Assembly: GCA_903863885.1 (NCBI GenBank)
Contig: CAIPEB010000657.1
Span: 1 to 38,707, forward strand
DNA: 38,707 nt
Reading direction: 5' to 3'
From: an uncultured Planctomycetaceae bacterium
GTDB lineage: Bacteria; Planctomycetota; Planctomycetia; Pirellulales; Pirellulaceae
Shown here piece by piece: positions 24,424 to 33,811 of the stretch. Position 1 is the stretch's first letter; each line of letters opens with the position of its first letter. The notes under the pieces are model-generated. The model had not been told where the DNA came from. It did no database searches and saw only the letters and a list, made by a program, of their open reading frames with translations. A program made the translations under genes and the position numbers.

Positions 24424-26154
24424 ATGTCCACAAAACGGCGACCGCCTTCTCCCAAGACACACCATCGCGACTGGCTGCGCTCTCCTTTTGCACTGACGCT
24501 GGCCAGCGGGCTGTTGCTCTATCTTTCGTTTCCGCCGTGGGGGTTGTCGGCGGTGGTGTGGCTGGCGCCGACCTTCTGGCTGACCCTGATTCGCAAGCCC
24601 GAACTGACAGGCCGTTGGCTCTGGGGGCAGATTTGGGCCGGCAGCCTGGTTCACTGGCTGCTCGTGCTTGAAGGCATCCGCAAAGCGCACTGGGCCAATA
24701 ATTTCGGCTGGCTTGCGCTGGCGGGCTATCTGGCGGTGTATCTGCCCCTGTTCATCTGGCTGGCGCGTGTTGCTGTTCATCGATTGCGAGTTCCGCTGGT
24801 CGTGGCCGCGCCGGTGATCTGGACGGGGCTCGAATTGGTTCGTGCCCATATGATCACGGGCTTTTCGATGGCTCAGCTCGGACACGCCCTGGTAAACTGG
24901 ATAGCGCTGATCCAGATTTCCGACCTGTTCGGAGCGTATGGAGTCAGTTTCGTCGTGATGTTGGTTTGTGCCGGGTTCATGCAGTCGCTGGCGGAACCAA
25001 AACCGTTGCGCCGCTACTGGCCGATAGCCGTCGCCGTGATCGTCCTCGCGCTGACGGCCGCGTACGGAGTCGTGTGTCTGCGACATCAGACGCCCGCGGG
25101 CGCCAGGTCGCTGAAGGTGGCGATACTTCAAGGGACTGTGGACAAGGTCTTCGAGTTCAATCCGGCCAGGAACGAACGCACGTTTCGCACATATCTTGCT
25201 CTGGCGGAACAAGCCAGAGACCTGCGTCCCGATCTGGATCTGATCGTCTGGCCCGAGTCGGTCTTCACCGCGAACACGCCTGAGCTCATCGTGGAATCAG
25301 AGCCCAGTCCGCCGGAGGGCGTGCCGCTCGATGCAGCCGAGTACCGCCGGCGAATCGAGATGACGCGAACGGATTTCGAGCGCAAGGTCCGCAACACGGC
25401 CGAGCGAATCAACCGCATCTGGCGCGACGGGAAGTTCGCAACGCTCGATATCTCGCAGATTGTCGGCTGTGAAACGGTGGTGGTCGGAGGCACCGGGACG
25501 CTGGACTACAACGCGACGCTGCTGATCGACTCGAAAGGAAACCTGCGGGACCGCTATTACAAGATGCATCCTGTGATGTTCGGGGAGTATGTGCCGTTCG
25601 GCGATATCTTCCCTTGGCTTTACCGACTCACGCCGCTGCCCCAGGGATTGAGTATCGGGAAGTCCCCCAGTTCCTTTGAGATCAAGGGCTTTCGCATTTC
25701 GCCGAGCGTCTGTTTCGAGAGCAGTGTTCCGCATCTGATACGCGGGCACGTGGCGGAACTGGGCGACCAAGGAGTCGAGCCGGACCTGCTGGTCAATGTG
25801 AGCGACGACGGCTGGTTCTGGGGATCCGCGATCCTCGACTTCCAATTGGCGGGCGCTGTATTTCGCGCGGTGGAATTGCGCCGGCCGTTTCTTGTGTCCG
25901 CAAACGCCGGTATTTCCGCTTTAATCGATTCGCGAGGTCGGATCGTGCAGCAGGGGCGGCGGCGGAATGACCAGGCTTTGCTGGCAGATGTGCCGCAGGA
26001 CCGTCAGACCAGTGTATACTTGCGGACAGGCGACCTTTCGTCAGGTCTCTGCTTGGCTGCCTGTGTGGCCGTCGCCCTGTATGCGATTGCCGCAAGGTTT
26101 GTGACAAAGAGCATTTACCGAGCGAATCCGACCGGCCCGAATGTGGCGACCTGA
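24424..26154 (+). CDS. lnt: Apolipoprotein N-acyltransferase
   Basis: This encodes a 576-residue inner-membrane enzyme that adds the third acyl chain to the N-terminal cysteine of diacylglyceryl-apolipoproteins. Multiple transmembrane segments (about 20-215, including SGLLLYLSFPPWG) precede a nitrilase-like domain. The catalytic triad is visible: E278 (LIVWPES), K380 (RYYKMHPVMFGEYVPFG) and C430 (SPSVCFESS). A last helix (about 540-562) returns to the membrane. The distance between Glu and Lys is about 102 residues against 68 in the E. coli enzyme, because of a charged insert at about 285-340. No Shine-Dalgarno sequence precedes the ATG. It implies that the organism makes triacylated lipoproteins, consistent with a diderm envelope. 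Confidence 0.93.
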   Translation: MSTKRRPPSPKTHHRDWLRSPFALTLASGLLLYLSFPPWGLSAVVWLAPTFWLTLIRKPELTGRWLWGQIWAGSLVHWLLVLEGIRKAHWANNFGWLALAGYLAVYLPLFIWLARVAVHRLRVPLVVAAPVIWTGLELVRAHMITGFSMAQLGHALVNWIALIQISDLFGAYGVSFVVMLVCAGFMQSLAEPKPLRRYWPIAVAVIVLALTAAYGVVCLRHQTPAGARSLKVAILQGTVDKVFEFNPARNERTFRTYLALAEQARDLRPDLDLIVWPESVFTANTPELIVESEPSPPEGVPLDAAEYRRRIEMTRTDFERKVRNTAERINRIWRDGKFATLDISQIVGCETVVVGGTGTLDYNATLLIDSKGNLRDRYYKMHPVMFGEYVPFGDIFPWLYRLTPLPQGLSIGKSPSSFEIKGFRISPSVCFESSVPHLIRGHVAELGDQGVEPDLLVNVSDDGWFWGSAILDFQLAGAVFRAVELRRPFLVSANAGISALIDSRGRIVQQGRRRNDQALLADVPQDRQTSVYLRTGDLSSGLCLAACVAVALYAIAARFVTKSIYRANPTGPNVAT

Positions 26155-26468
26155 CGTTTGGTTTTCAGGTCAATCTGCCGTCTGCCAGCCCACGTAATCC
26201 ATTTAACCGCAGTAACTAGCACGCCCAGATAGCCCATTTTTCGCAGAGCGTCGATTTTAACCTGATTTAGTTGACACTCGAGAAATGGGGCAATTATACT
26301 GACTTGAGCATCGACCCCGTCAGAACCGTTGCTGACGCACTTAATTGGCAATGTTTCGCGTGGCTTATCGGCCAGGCAGTTGTCTTGTTGTCTGTCGGCA
26401 CGGGTTCAAGGCGAAGCTAAACAGCAGTTTTCGGCGGGTCTCCGCAGCTTCGATAAGGAAACCGATTC
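26155..26468. other. Intergenic region with sigma-70-type promoter
   Basis: No gene was seen here. A small hairpin overlaps the lnt stop codon (GACCTGA at 26148-26154 pairing with TCAGGTC at 26165-26171, no T-run). The main feature is the promoter at 26271-26300 described separately. From there a leader of about 160 bases, with no clear riboswitch-like structure, precedes the coiled-coil gene. Confidence 0.6.
26271..26300 (+). promoter_or_regulatory. Sigma-70-type promoter for the coiled-coil gene
   Basis: TTGACA at 26271-26276 is a perfect -35 hexamer and TATACT at 26295-26300 a five-of-six -10 match, spaced by 18 bases. It is the best housekeeping-type promoter seen in the window and faces the membrane coiled-coil gene starting at 26469. 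Confidence 0.65.
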
Positions 26469-27311
26469 ATGACCCTCGTGGGGAAGATCTTCACATTCCT
26501 GATCCTGGTGATGAGTGTGGCTTTCTTGATGCTCGCGGCCACCGTCTTTGCCACGCATGTCAACTGGCGTGACAAGGTGATGGGCTCAGGAGACGCCAAG
26601 GGGCTGAAAGCTCAGGTCGAGGAAGTCTCTGACACCAATCGCCGGTTGCGCGAGGAAATCGAGCGGGCCAACGACCGTTTGGCTCTCGAGCAGGCCTCGC
26701 GGGCTTATGCGTTGGCGGGGCTTCAGACGAAGCTGCAGCAGGCCGTTTCGGAACTGCAGGTGAAGGAAAAGCAGTTTGCCGAACTGCAGGCAGCCAATGG
26801 CACGGCCGTAACGACGCTGGAAACGAACTCGGAGAGCCTGAAGAAGATCTCGGACGAGAACACGCAGCTGCGGACTGATCTGCGGAACGCGGAGCAGGCG
26901 CGGGACGAGAAATTCAATCAGGTTGTGCAACTGACGGACAAGCTGAACGAGCTGGAAGGAGTTCGCCAGGATCTTGCCGAGCGTCAGCGGGAATTGCTGG
27001 CCCAGGTGAGCCGCATGAAGGTTGTGCTGGACCACAACAATCTGAACGAATTCACTCCGGTCGTTGATATTCCGCCGCAGGTGGATGGCGTGGTCACAGC
27101 GGTCAGCGACCGCGATCTGCTCGAAATCTCCATCGGCTCGGATGACGGCCTGCGTGTGGGGCACACCCTCGAGGTGTACCGGAACAACTCGTATTTGGGT
27201 CGCGTGGTGGTTCGTCGGGTCGAACCGGACCGCGCCGTGGTCGAGATCCTCAAAGAATACCGCAAGGGCACCGTCAGGAAGGGTGATCGTGTCGCAACCA
27301 AGCTTAGCTAA
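26469..27311 (+). CDS. Membrane-anchored coiled-coil protein with C-terminal beta domain
   Basis: This encodes a 280-residue protein of unknown function. An N-terminal transmembrane helix (KIFTFLILVMSVAFLMLAA, about 6-24) is followed by a long coiled coil (about 44-190, heptad-like, rich in E/Q/L/R). A compact C-terminal domain follows (about 203-279: GVVTAVSDRDLLEISIGSDDG, then GHTLEVYRNNSYLGRVVV, ending GDRVATKL). The pattern of that domain recalls SH3-like/beta-barrel domains of FlgT or MreC-type envelope proteins; this is a resemblance by eye only. AAGGAA lies about 9 bases before the ATG. Its end overlaps the next small membrane-protein gene by 23 bases, so the two are translationally linked and may act together in the periplasm. 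Confidence 0.85.
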   Translation: MTLVGKIFTFLILVMSVAFLMLAATVFATHVNWRDKVMGSGDAKGLKAQVEEVSDTNRRLREEIERANDRLALEQASRAYALAGLQTKLQQAVSELQVKEKQFAELQAANGTAVTTLETNSESLKKISDENTQLRTDLRNAEQARDEKFNQVVQLTDKLNELEGVRQDLAERQRELLAQVSRMKVVLDHNNLNEFTPVVDIPPQVDGVVTAVSDRDLLEISIGSDDGLRVGHTLEVYRNNSYLGRVVVRRVEPDRAVVEILKEYRKGTVRKGDRVATKLS

Positions 27312-27531
27312 ACCTGGCGCCGAAGGTCCCGTCCAGAAGCAGAAGACGAACGTCTACACGGTGATGCTCATCGTGTCGTTCATCTGCATCGTCGCGGCTT
27401 GCCTTCTGTTGTATGCGGAACTGAAACGTTGGGGCTCGTATCCGTGGTGGAATACGGCCGCGGCAACCCCCAATGCTCAGGCGCTCGTTGTACCGGCGTG
27501 CGGCCCTTCGGCGACGGACGTCCTTTGCTAG
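27289..27531 (+). CDS. Small single-pass membrane protein overlapping the coiled-coil gene
   Basis: This encodes an 80-residue protein starting at GTG 27289 inside the end of the coiled-coil gene, in another frame. The start is supported by AGGAAGGGTG just upstream. After a short polar N-terminus (SQPSLAKPGAEGPVQKQK) there is one strong transmembrane helix (VMLIVSFICIVAACLLLYAEL, about residues 21-41), then a conserved-looking aromatic stretch (KRWGSYPWWNT) and a short tail with two cysteines. There is no known domain. The 23-base overlap suggests translational coupling and a joint role with the membrane coiled-coil protein. Confidence 0.75.
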   Translation: MSQPSLAKPGAEGPVQKQKTNVYTVMLIVSFICIVAACLLLYAELKRWGSYPWWNTAAATPNAQALVVPACGPSATDVLC

Positions 27532-27637
27532 GCGTCCGGCCTGACGGCCGGGCTGTCACCTGCTGATCGGCGAAGCTGCTTCGCATCGTCCGGTTCGGAA
27601 CAATCGGCTCCGCATGGCCGGCCATGTATCGCCCGGC

Positions 27638-27682
27638 TCGCAACAAGTAGTAGAATAAAGCCAGTGAACGGGCTTGTTGCGA
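27638..27682. promoter_or_regulatory. Inverted repeat upstream of the zinc-ribbon membrane gene
   Basis: TCGCAACAAG (27638-27647) and its exact reverse complement CTTGTTGCGA (27673-27682) flank a 25-base loop that contains a possible -10 (TAGAAT at 27651). The repeat ends 22 bases before the GTG at 27705. It could be an operator or a leader hairpin. Confidence 0.45.
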
Positions 27683-27704
27683 CCTCGAATCACGGGATTA
27701 CGCC

Positions 27705-29138
27705 GTGGCGCCGGCTCCTCCGTTTCGTCTCATGTGCCCTGAGTGCCGCGCGGTCATCTACATTCCGCGTGAGAAGGCCGGTCAGTCGATTACCTGTCCG
27801 GACTGCCTGAGCGAATTCACGGTGCAATTTCCGGCCGATACGTCCTCTCTTCCGGGCAGGGAGGAATCGGGAGCCCCGGATTCTTTGGAGATTCCCGAGT
27901 CGCCGTCCGGGCCGCCGGAAGCTGTTCCGCGGGTGGCTGAGGTTTGCGATTCGGCATTGCCTGCAGTCGCTGCGACGGACTCGGACACTGCAGCAATTCC
28001 GGGTGATTCGCCGGGGGAGGATGAGGACTACGAGTTCGACGTGGAGTGTCCGCTTTGCGGGACGCGTCAGAACGCGGTGCGAGCGCAGATCGGGGCGAAG
28101 TTGTCGTGCCCCGACTGTTTCTTTGTGATTACCGTTCATGAGCCGCCGGCCAAGGCGCGCCGCAAGCCGTTCGAAACGACGGTTGCCAGCGACGAGGAAA
28201 TCCGGCTGAGCGAGCCGGTCGACTCGAGCACGATGGCCTCGCGTTCGCGGGAGATCCTCGACGCAGCGGAACTGGAGGTTCCGGCCGTGCGGGCCGAGCG
28301 GGGGGCGTCGCGCCGCGGCGAAGAGGGCGATGAGCGGTCATCTGATGCGGAGCGAAGCGAGAGCGAAATGCCGCTGCCGCATCATCCGCTCACGCATCGT
28401 TTGCTGGTTCCTTTTTCGGATCCGCGAGTTCTGATTCGCTGCCTCGGTATCGGGCTGGCGTGCGAGATCCAGCTGGCAGCGACATTGAATGCCTTGGTAC
28501 GGGTGCAGGGCAACCCGTTCGACCAGTTTCTCAGCGCGTTCATGTTCGCCTTCTGTCTGGTGTTCGGCGGAGCGACGCTGTTTGTCAGTTCCGTATACCT
28601 GCTGGCCGTACTGCAGGACACGGCCATCGGGCGAGATGCGATCGAGAGCTGGCCGGAGGGGTTCTTCGTGGATTGGATCGCTGACGGTCTTTTCGTGGTT
28701 GTGCCGCTGTCCCTTTCCATCATGCCTGGGGTGCTGTTGGCTCAACTGGTGCTGTGCGTCGGGGCTACTCCGGAACTCTATACGGAAACGGTGGCGGTCT
28801 GCGGCACCCTGTCGGCGTTTGTGGCGTTTCCGTTTCTGATGCTCTCATCGATGGAGGCGGGGTCGGCCTTTGTGCCCGTGTCGCGGCGGATCAGGCGCAG
28901 TCTTTTGCTGCTGCCGCGGGGGTGGCTGAAGTTCTACGTACTTTCGGGAGGCATGGCGGTTGCGGGGCTGGCGGCGGCGGCCTTCGCCTTCTCGGCGCGT
29001 CTGGTCGTTTCGCTGGCGGCCATGGTGCTGCTGGCTGCGATCCTGATGCTCTATTTCCGGCTGCTGGGCCGTCTGGCGTGGTGCTGCCGCGAAGCCGTTG
29101 CCGAGGCGGAAACGGAAGAAGTAGAGAGCCCCGAATAG
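27705..29138 (+). CDS. Zinc-ribbon multi-pass membrane protein
   Basis: This encodes a 477-residue protein of unknown function. Two zinc ribbons are visible near the N-terminus: CPEC...CPDC (about 11-34) and CPLC...CPDC (about 113-138), separated by an acidic linker and followed by a charged linker (about 145-220). The C-terminal half holds about six transmembrane helices (for example LIRCLGIGLACEIQLAATL, FMFAFCLVFGGATLFVSSVYLLAVL, GLFVVVPLSLSIMPGVLLAQLVL and the last about 410-455). Either GTG 27705 or ATG 27732 could start it; the latter would begin directly at the first CxxC. A function such as sensing or membrane-protein handling is not demonstrable from the sequence. It precedes gyrA on the same strand with a 370-base gap. 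Confidence 0.82.
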   Translation: MAPAPPFRLMCPECRAVIYIPREKAGQSITCPDCLSEFTVQFPADTSSLPGREESGAPDSLEIPESPSGPPEAVPRVAEVCDSALPAVAATDSDTAAIPGDSPGEDEDYEFDVECPLCGTRQNAVRAQIGAKLSCPDCFFVITVHEPPAKARRKPFETTVASDEEIRLSEPVDSSTMASRSREILDAAELEVPAVRAERGASRRGEEGDERSSDAERSESEMPLPHHPLTHRLLVPFSDPRVLIRCLGIGLACEIQLAATLNALVRVQGNPFDQFLSAFMFAFCLVFGGATLFVSSVYLLAVLQDTAIGRDAIESWPEGFFVDWIADGLFVVVPLSLSIMPGVLLAQLVLCVGATPELYTETVAVCGTLSAFVAFPFLMLSSMEAGSAFVPVSRRIRRSLLLLPRGWLKFYVLSGGMAVAGLAAAAFAFSARLVVSLAAMVLLAAILMLYFRLLGRLAWCCREAVAEAETEEVESPE

Positions 29139-29508
29139 TCGCTTCCGCGCTCATGGAGGCGGCGTCGGCCGGACGGCTGAGACACCGGCTTTCCGCCGGG
29201 GTGGCGGCCTGCGGGACGGGGGCGGGCAGCGTCCGGCAAGTCGTTACGCAAATTCAGTTTTACAATCAACTTGCGACGCGAGCCGATTTGTGTTTGGCGT
29301 TGTCGCTGGGCTGCGGAAATGTTAAATTATTCCGTTTGGCAAGGACGATTTTGAGCCCGCTGAGCGACGGGTTTCGCCGGGCTGACTGGCCACGGAAAAG
29401 CGAGCCGGATTTCCCGCTTGATTGGAGCCTGGCTCGTTTTGTATCGGGCCTGATCCGGGGCGGGCTGTCGCTTGGGTTCGGGGGACGTTACACGAAAGGA
29501 CCGGTTGA
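29139..29508. other. Intergenic region before gyrA with candidate promoter
   Basis: No gene is supported. A weak sigma-70-like pair lies at 29300-29327 (TTGTCG, 16 bases, TTAAAT), and an isolated TACAAT is at 29261. Either could drive gyrA. No terminator for the upstream gene is clear. Confidence 0.45.
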
Positions 29509-32205
29509 TTGTCAACAGGAGAGGGTAACGGCGGCGGGCGGATAGTGGACCTGTCGATCGAGACGGAGCTGAAACAGAGTTATCTGACATACGCGATGAG
29601 CGTGATTGTCAGCCGGGCGTTGCCGGACGTGCGGGACGGCTTGAAGCCGTCGCAGCGCCGCATTCTCGTGGCGATGAACGACCTGAATCTGTCGCCCGGT
29701 GCGGCGCGGGTCAAGTGCGCCAAGATCTCGGGTGATACGAGCGGCAACTATCATCCGCACGGCGAGAGCATTGTCTATCCGACCCTGGTTCGCATGGCCC
29801 AGGAGTGGAACCTGCGGCACGTGCTGATCGACAAGCAGGGCAATTTCGGGTCGATCGCGGGACTGCCTGCCGCCGCCATGCGGTACACGGAAGCGAGGCT
29901 TTCTCCCATCGCCTCGATGATGCTGGACGATCTCGAGCTGGACACGGTCGATTTCACGCCCACTTATGACGAGCGGAGGACCGAGCCGACTGTTCTGCCG
30001 TCGCGGTTTCCGAACCTGCTGGTCAACGGCGCGTCGGGAATCGCGGTGGGCATGGCCACTTCGATTCCGCCTCACAACCTGCGCGAGGTCTGCACGGCGG
30101 CGGTGCGAGTGATCGACGAACCGTCCGTGTCGATTGACGAGCTGATGGAGATCGTCGAGGGGCCCGATTTCCCGACGGGCGGGATTATCTGCGGGCGCAG
30201 CGGCATACGCCGCGGATATCACACGGGTCGCGGAACCGTGGTCGTGCGGGCGCGGGCGCGGATCGAAGAGCATGCCAAGGGTCGGTACCGCATCGTCGTC
30301 AGCGAGATTCCGTATCAGCAGTTTCGCGACCGCGTGGTCGAGCGGATCGCCGCGCTGGTCAACAGCGACAAGATCAAAGGCATTGCGGGCATCCGCGACG
30401 AGAGCGATCTGAAGGAGCCGGTGCGGCTGGTCGTGGACCTCAAGCGCGACGCGGACCCCGACGTCGTGCTGAATCAGCTCTACCAGTATTCGCCGCTGCA
30501 GGATTCGTTCTCGATCATTTTCCTCGCGCTGGTGGACGGCAAGCCGCGGACGTTGAACTTCAAGGAACTGCTGCAGGAGTTCCTCCGCCATCGCGTGACG
30601 GTGATTCGGCGGCGAACCGAGTTCCTGCTCTCCAAGGCGCGCCGCCGCAAGCACACGGTCGAGGGTCTGTTGATGGCCCTGGCCAACATCGACGAGATCA
30701 TCCGCATCATTCGCGCTTCGCAGACCCAGGCGGAAGCCAAGCAGTCGCTGATGGGAGTGTCGACACCGGCCGCCATGCTCCGCAGGGCGATGGGCGATGA
30801 GACCTTCGAGCAGTTCCAGTCGGAAAGCGGCGTGGCGGACAGTTATCAGCTGTCGGCGATTCAGGCCGATGCCATCCTGCGCATGACCCTGGGTCAGTTG
30901 GTCAACCTGGAGCAGGAGAAGCTCGTCACGGAACAGCGGGAGCTGCTTTCCGAGATCGCCGACCTCCGCCGCATTCTGGCGAGCGACAGCAATATCCTGG
31001 CCATCGTGCGGGCTGAACTTGAGGAGCTCGCGCGCAAGCACGGCGACGAGCGCCGCACGGAAATCACGGGTGAAGAGATCGGTGACATCGACCTGGAAGA
31101 TCTGATCACCGAAGAGACGATGGTGGTGTCGATCAGTCACCAGGGGTACATCAAACGCACTCCGGCCAGCACGTACCGCGCTCAACGGCGCGGCGGCAAG
31201 GGATTGACGGGTGCCAAGACGGACGACGAGGATCCGATTGCGCACCTGTTCGTGGCCAGCACTCACGCGTACCTGCTGTTCTTCACCAACCAGGGCAAAG
31301 TCTACTGGCAGAAGGTGTATGACCTGCCGCAGTTGAGTCGCGAGAGCCGCGGCCGGGCGGTCATCAATCTGCTGAATCTGGCTCCGGGCGAGAAGATTGC
31401 GGATTGCCGGTCCGTGCGTGATTTCGATCTGCCGGGCCACTTCCTGATGATGGCGACACGCAAGGGGCTCGTGAAGAAGACGCCGCTCGAGTCGTACAGT
31501 CGCCCGAAGAAAGGCGGCATCATCGCGATCAAAATGCGCGAAGACGATGAACTCGTCGACGTCGTGGTGACCAAGCCGGGCGACGAACTGGTGCTGGCCA
31601 CGGCAGGCGGCATGGCGATCCGGTTCAGCGAAGCGGACGTCCGCCCGACGGGGCGCAATACGTCGGGTGTCAAAGGCATCCGGTTGCGCAAAGACGACGA
31701 ACTGGTCGGCATGGTCGTCGCGGATCCCGAGGCAACGCTGCTGACCTCCTGCGAGAACGGATACGGCAAACGCACGCCGTTCGGACCGGGGGGCGACACG
31801 CTCGACACGGGCGAACCGGTGGACGACTCCGACGAACCGGCACCCGAAATTGAAGAGTCCGAGGAGGACGATTCGCCCGGCCCGAACGCGAGATACCGCA
31901 CGCAGCGCCGCGGAGGGCTCGGCATACGGGATATCAAGACCACGCAGCGAAACGGCCGTGTCATCGGGGTCGTCAGCGTCAACGACGATGATGAACTGAT
32001 CATGATGACAGCCCGCGGAAAGCTGCAGCGGATCCAGGCCGCGGACCTCAGCGTCATCGGACGCAACACGCAGGGCGTAAGGATCATGAGCCTCGACGAG
32101 GACGATAAGCTGGCTGCCGTTGTCCGCGTGCCCCGAACGGGGATCGAGGCAGTCGAGGAGCGGTCGTCGGAAGCCGATATTCAACCCGCAGGCGATGAGG
32201 AGTGA
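29509..32205 (+). CDS. gyrA: DNA gyrase subunit A
   Basis: This encodes an 898-residue type IIA topoisomerase subunit that cleaves and religates DNA during negative supercoiling. The TTG at 29509 is taken as the start because AAGGA lies 8 bases upstream and the protein then begins as is usual for GyrA. The catalytic tyrosine is Y126 ([12 protein letters not shown]). The quinolone-resistance region reads [20 protein letters not shown] (about 79-98), with Ser87 at the E. coli S83 position and Pro91 at the D87 position. A GyrA box QRRGGKG is present near 560, which favours GyrA over ParC, and a second QRRGGLG lies near 800. An acidic insert (about 765-792, rich in D/E/P) separates C-terminal beta-pinwheel blades. 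GyrB is not in the window. Confidence 0.95.
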   Translation: MSTGEGNGGGRIVDLSIETELKQSYLTYAMSVIVSRALPDVRDGLKPSQRRILVAMNDLNLSPGAARVKCAKISGDTSGNYHPHGESIVYPTLVRMAQEWNLRHVLIDKQGNFGSIAGLPAAAMRYTEARLSPIASMMLDDLELDTVDFTPTYDERRTEPTVLPSRFPNLLVNGASGIAVGMATSIPPHNLREVCTAAVRVIDEPSVSIDELMEIVEGPDFPTGGIICGRSGIRRGYHTGRGTVVVRARARIEEHAKGRYRIVVSEIPYQQFRDRVVERIAALVNSDKIKGIAGIRDESDLKEPVRLVVDLKRDADPDVVLNQLYQYSPLQDSFSIIFLALVDGKPRTLNFKELLQEFLRHRVTVIRRRTEFLLSKARRRKHTVEGLLMALANIDEIIRIIRASQTQAEAKQSLMGVSTPAAMLRRAMGDETFEQFQSESGVADSYQLSAIQADAILRMTLGQLVNLEQEKLVTEQRELLSEIADLRRILASDSNILAIVRAELEELARKHGDERRTEITGEEIGDIDLEDLITEETMVVSISHQGYIKRTPASTYRAQRRGGKGLTGAKTDDEDPIAHLFVASTHAYLLFFTNQGKVYWQKVYDLPQLSRESRGRAVINLLNLAPGEKIADCRSVRDFDLPGHFLMMATRKGLVKKTPLESYSRPKKGGIIAIKMREDDELVDVVVTKPGDELVLATAGGMAIRFSEADVRPTGRNTSGVKGIRLRKDDELVGMVVADPEATLLTSCENGYGKRTPFGPGGDTLDTGEPVDDSDEPAPEIEESEEDDSPGPNARYRTQRRGGLGIRDIKTTQRNGRVIGVVSVNDDDELIMMTARGKLQRIQAADLSVIGRNTQGVRIMSLDEDDKLAAVVRVPRTGIEAVEERSSEADIQPAGDEE

Positions 32206-32275
32206 AGCAGCCCGGCCAGCGCCCACCCATCCATCCGCGTCGGGCCGACTCTGGCCCGTGTTCGCGCCCAAAGCA

Positions 32276-32305
32276 GCGGCAGGCAGGGGTATACCTGCCT
32301 GCCGC
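32276..32305. repeat. 12-base-pair hairpin between gyrA and ugd
   Basis: GCGGCAGGCAGG and CCTGCCTGCCGC are perfect reverse complements around a six-base loop (GGTATA). It lies about 70 bases after the gyrA stop. No T-run follows, so it may be a transcript-end structure or a dispersed palindromic element. Confidence 0.65.
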
Positions 32306-32368
32306 GCCGCAAAATACACCGAAGGATTCGACCGGTGAGATCGTGCCGGGAGGAGAGGAAGACCGGGT

Positions 32369-33691
32369 ATGAGAATCGCCATGGTGGGTACGGGCTACGT
32401 TGGCTTGGTTACCGGAACCTGCTTTGCCGACAGCGGCAACGACGTGACTTGCGTCGATGTCAACGCGGCAAAAATCGAACAGCTCAACCAGGGCAAGATC
32501 CCGATTTACGAACCGGGGCTGACGGAACTGGTGATCCGCAACTCGGCCGCCGGCCGTCTGCACTTCACGACGCAGCTCGCCGCCGCCACTCGCGACGCCC
32601 AGCTGGTGTATCTTGCCGTCGGCACGCCTCAGTCGGATGACGGCTCAGCCGACCTGACCGCACTGCGCGCCGTGGTGGACGGCGTGGCGCCGCATCTCCG
32701 CAAGGACGCCATCGTGGTGATCAAGAGCACGGTGCCGGTCGGAACCAACGCGGAGACCCACGAGCGTCTGAGGAAGCTCACCGGACGCGAATGCGATGTG
32801 GCCAGCAACCCGGAGTTCCTGAAAGAAGGCGCCGCGGTCAACGACTTCATGTTTCCGGACCGCGTGGTTGTCGGCGTCAGGCGGCCCGAGGTCGCTCAAG
32901 TGCTGCACGAACTCTATGCGCCTTTCCTGCGCACCGAACACCCGTTCCTCGTGATGTCGCCGGAGAGCGCGGAACTCACGAAGTACGTGGCCAACGCGCT
33001 GCTTTCCACCAAGATCAGCTTCATCAACGAGATGGCCAACCTGTGCGAACGGATGGGCGGCGATATCAACGACGTTCGACGCGGCATCGGCCATGACCAT
33101 CGCATCGGGTTCGCATTTCTGTTTCCGGGCGTCGGCTACGGCGGGAGCTGTTTTCCGAAAGATGTTCGGGCGCTTTCCGCGATGGCGCGTTCGGTGGATG
33201 TCGAGCCTCGCGTGCTCGATGCCGTCGATGAAGTGAACAATCGCCAGAAGAAGGTACTGCTTGCCAAGATCCGCAGGCACTTCGGTGAGCGGCTGCACGG
33301 GCGGACGATTGCGATCTGGGGATTGGCGTTCAAGCCCAGGACGGACGATGTCCGCGAAGCGCCCGCCCTGGCGTTGATCGACGACCTGCTGACGCTGGGC
33401 GTGAAGCTCCAGGTGCATGACCCCGAGGCGCTGGGCAACGTCAAGGGCATCTACGGCGACCGTCTGGTCTATTCGACGTATCCCATGGATGTTCTCGAAG
33501 GCGCTGACGCACTGGCGATCAATACGGAATGGGGGGAGTTCCGCAATCCGGACTTCGCCGAGATGCGACGGCGCATGGCTCAGCCGGTGATTTTCGACGG
33601 ACGGAATCTGTACGATCCGCATGTCATGAAGGATGCCGGTTTTGCCTACTATTCGATCGGCCGGCGGCCGGCGCTCCCTGAAACACGCTGA
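32369..33691 (+). CDS. ugd: UDP-glucose 6-dehydrogenase
   Basis: This encodes a 440-residue NAD+-dependent enzyme converting UDP-glucose to UDP-glucuronate, a precursor for acidic polysaccharides and pentose-containing glycans. The Rossmann motif is at the N-terminus ([12 protein letters not shown]), the substrate-binding block contains K205 (ELTKYVANA), and the active-site cysteine is C261 in [11 protein letters not shown]. The C-terminal UDP-binding domain (about 320-430) contains [16 protein letters not shown]. Length and motif spacing are normal for the Ugd/TuaD family. AGGAAGACCGGGT precedes the ATG. The methyltransferase gene follows on the same strand after 120 bases that contain two hairpins, so cotranscription is uncertain. 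UDP-glucuronate made here would feed envelope or exopolysaccharide synthesis; no glycosyltransferase is in the window to say which. Confidence 0.95.
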   Translation: MRIAMVGTGYVGLVTGTCFADSGNDVTCVDVNAAKIEQLNQGKIPIYEPGLTELVIRNSAAGRLHFTTQLAAATRDAQLVYLAVGTPQSDDGSADLTALRAVVDGVAPHLRKDAIVVIKSTVPVGTNAETHERLRKLTGRECDVASNPEFLKEGAAVNDFMFPDRVVVGVRRPEVAQVLHELYAPFLRTEHPFLVMSPESAELTKYVANALLSTKISFINEMANLCERMGGDINDVRRGIGHDHRIGFAFLFPGVGYGGSCFPKDVRALSAMARSVDVEPRVLDAVDEVNNRQKKVLLAKIRRHFGERLHGRTIAIWGLAFKPRTDDVREAPALALIDDLLTLGVKLQVHDPEALGNVKGIYGDRLVYSTYPMDVLEGADALAINTEWGEFRNPDFAEMRRRMAQPVIFDGRNLYDPHVMKDAGFAYYSIGRRPALPETR

Positions 33692-33767
33692 GGACGGTCC
33701 GCCGGAACCGTCCGGCGGTATTCCGCACTTCTCCGGGTTTGCGGAGCCGCCGCCAACGGTGCGGAAT
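33692..33767. repeat. Two consecutive inverted repeats between ugd and methyltransferase gene
   Basis: GGACGGT (33692-33698) pairs with ACCGTCC (33707-33713). A second, larger structure has ATTCCGCAC (33720-33728) pairing with GTGCGGAAT (33759-33767), enclosing a small CTCCG/CGGAG hairpin. No T-run follows. Their position suggests an attenuator, processing site or end of the ugd transcript. Confidence 0.5.
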
Positions 33768-33811
33768 TCAATGAAGCCGGATTCAATAACGCGGGACTTA
33801 AAGAGATAAGC

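Noticed and set aside
24145-25212. 355-residue minus-strand open frame opposite lnt
   Set aside because: It is low-complexity Arg/Gln/His sequence opposite a clear lnt.
29512-32382. 956-residue open frame on the minus strand opposite gyrA
   Set aside because: It is antisense to an unmistakable gyrA, has Arg/His/Asp/Gln-rich composition typical of a shadow of GC-rich coding DNA, and shows no motif.
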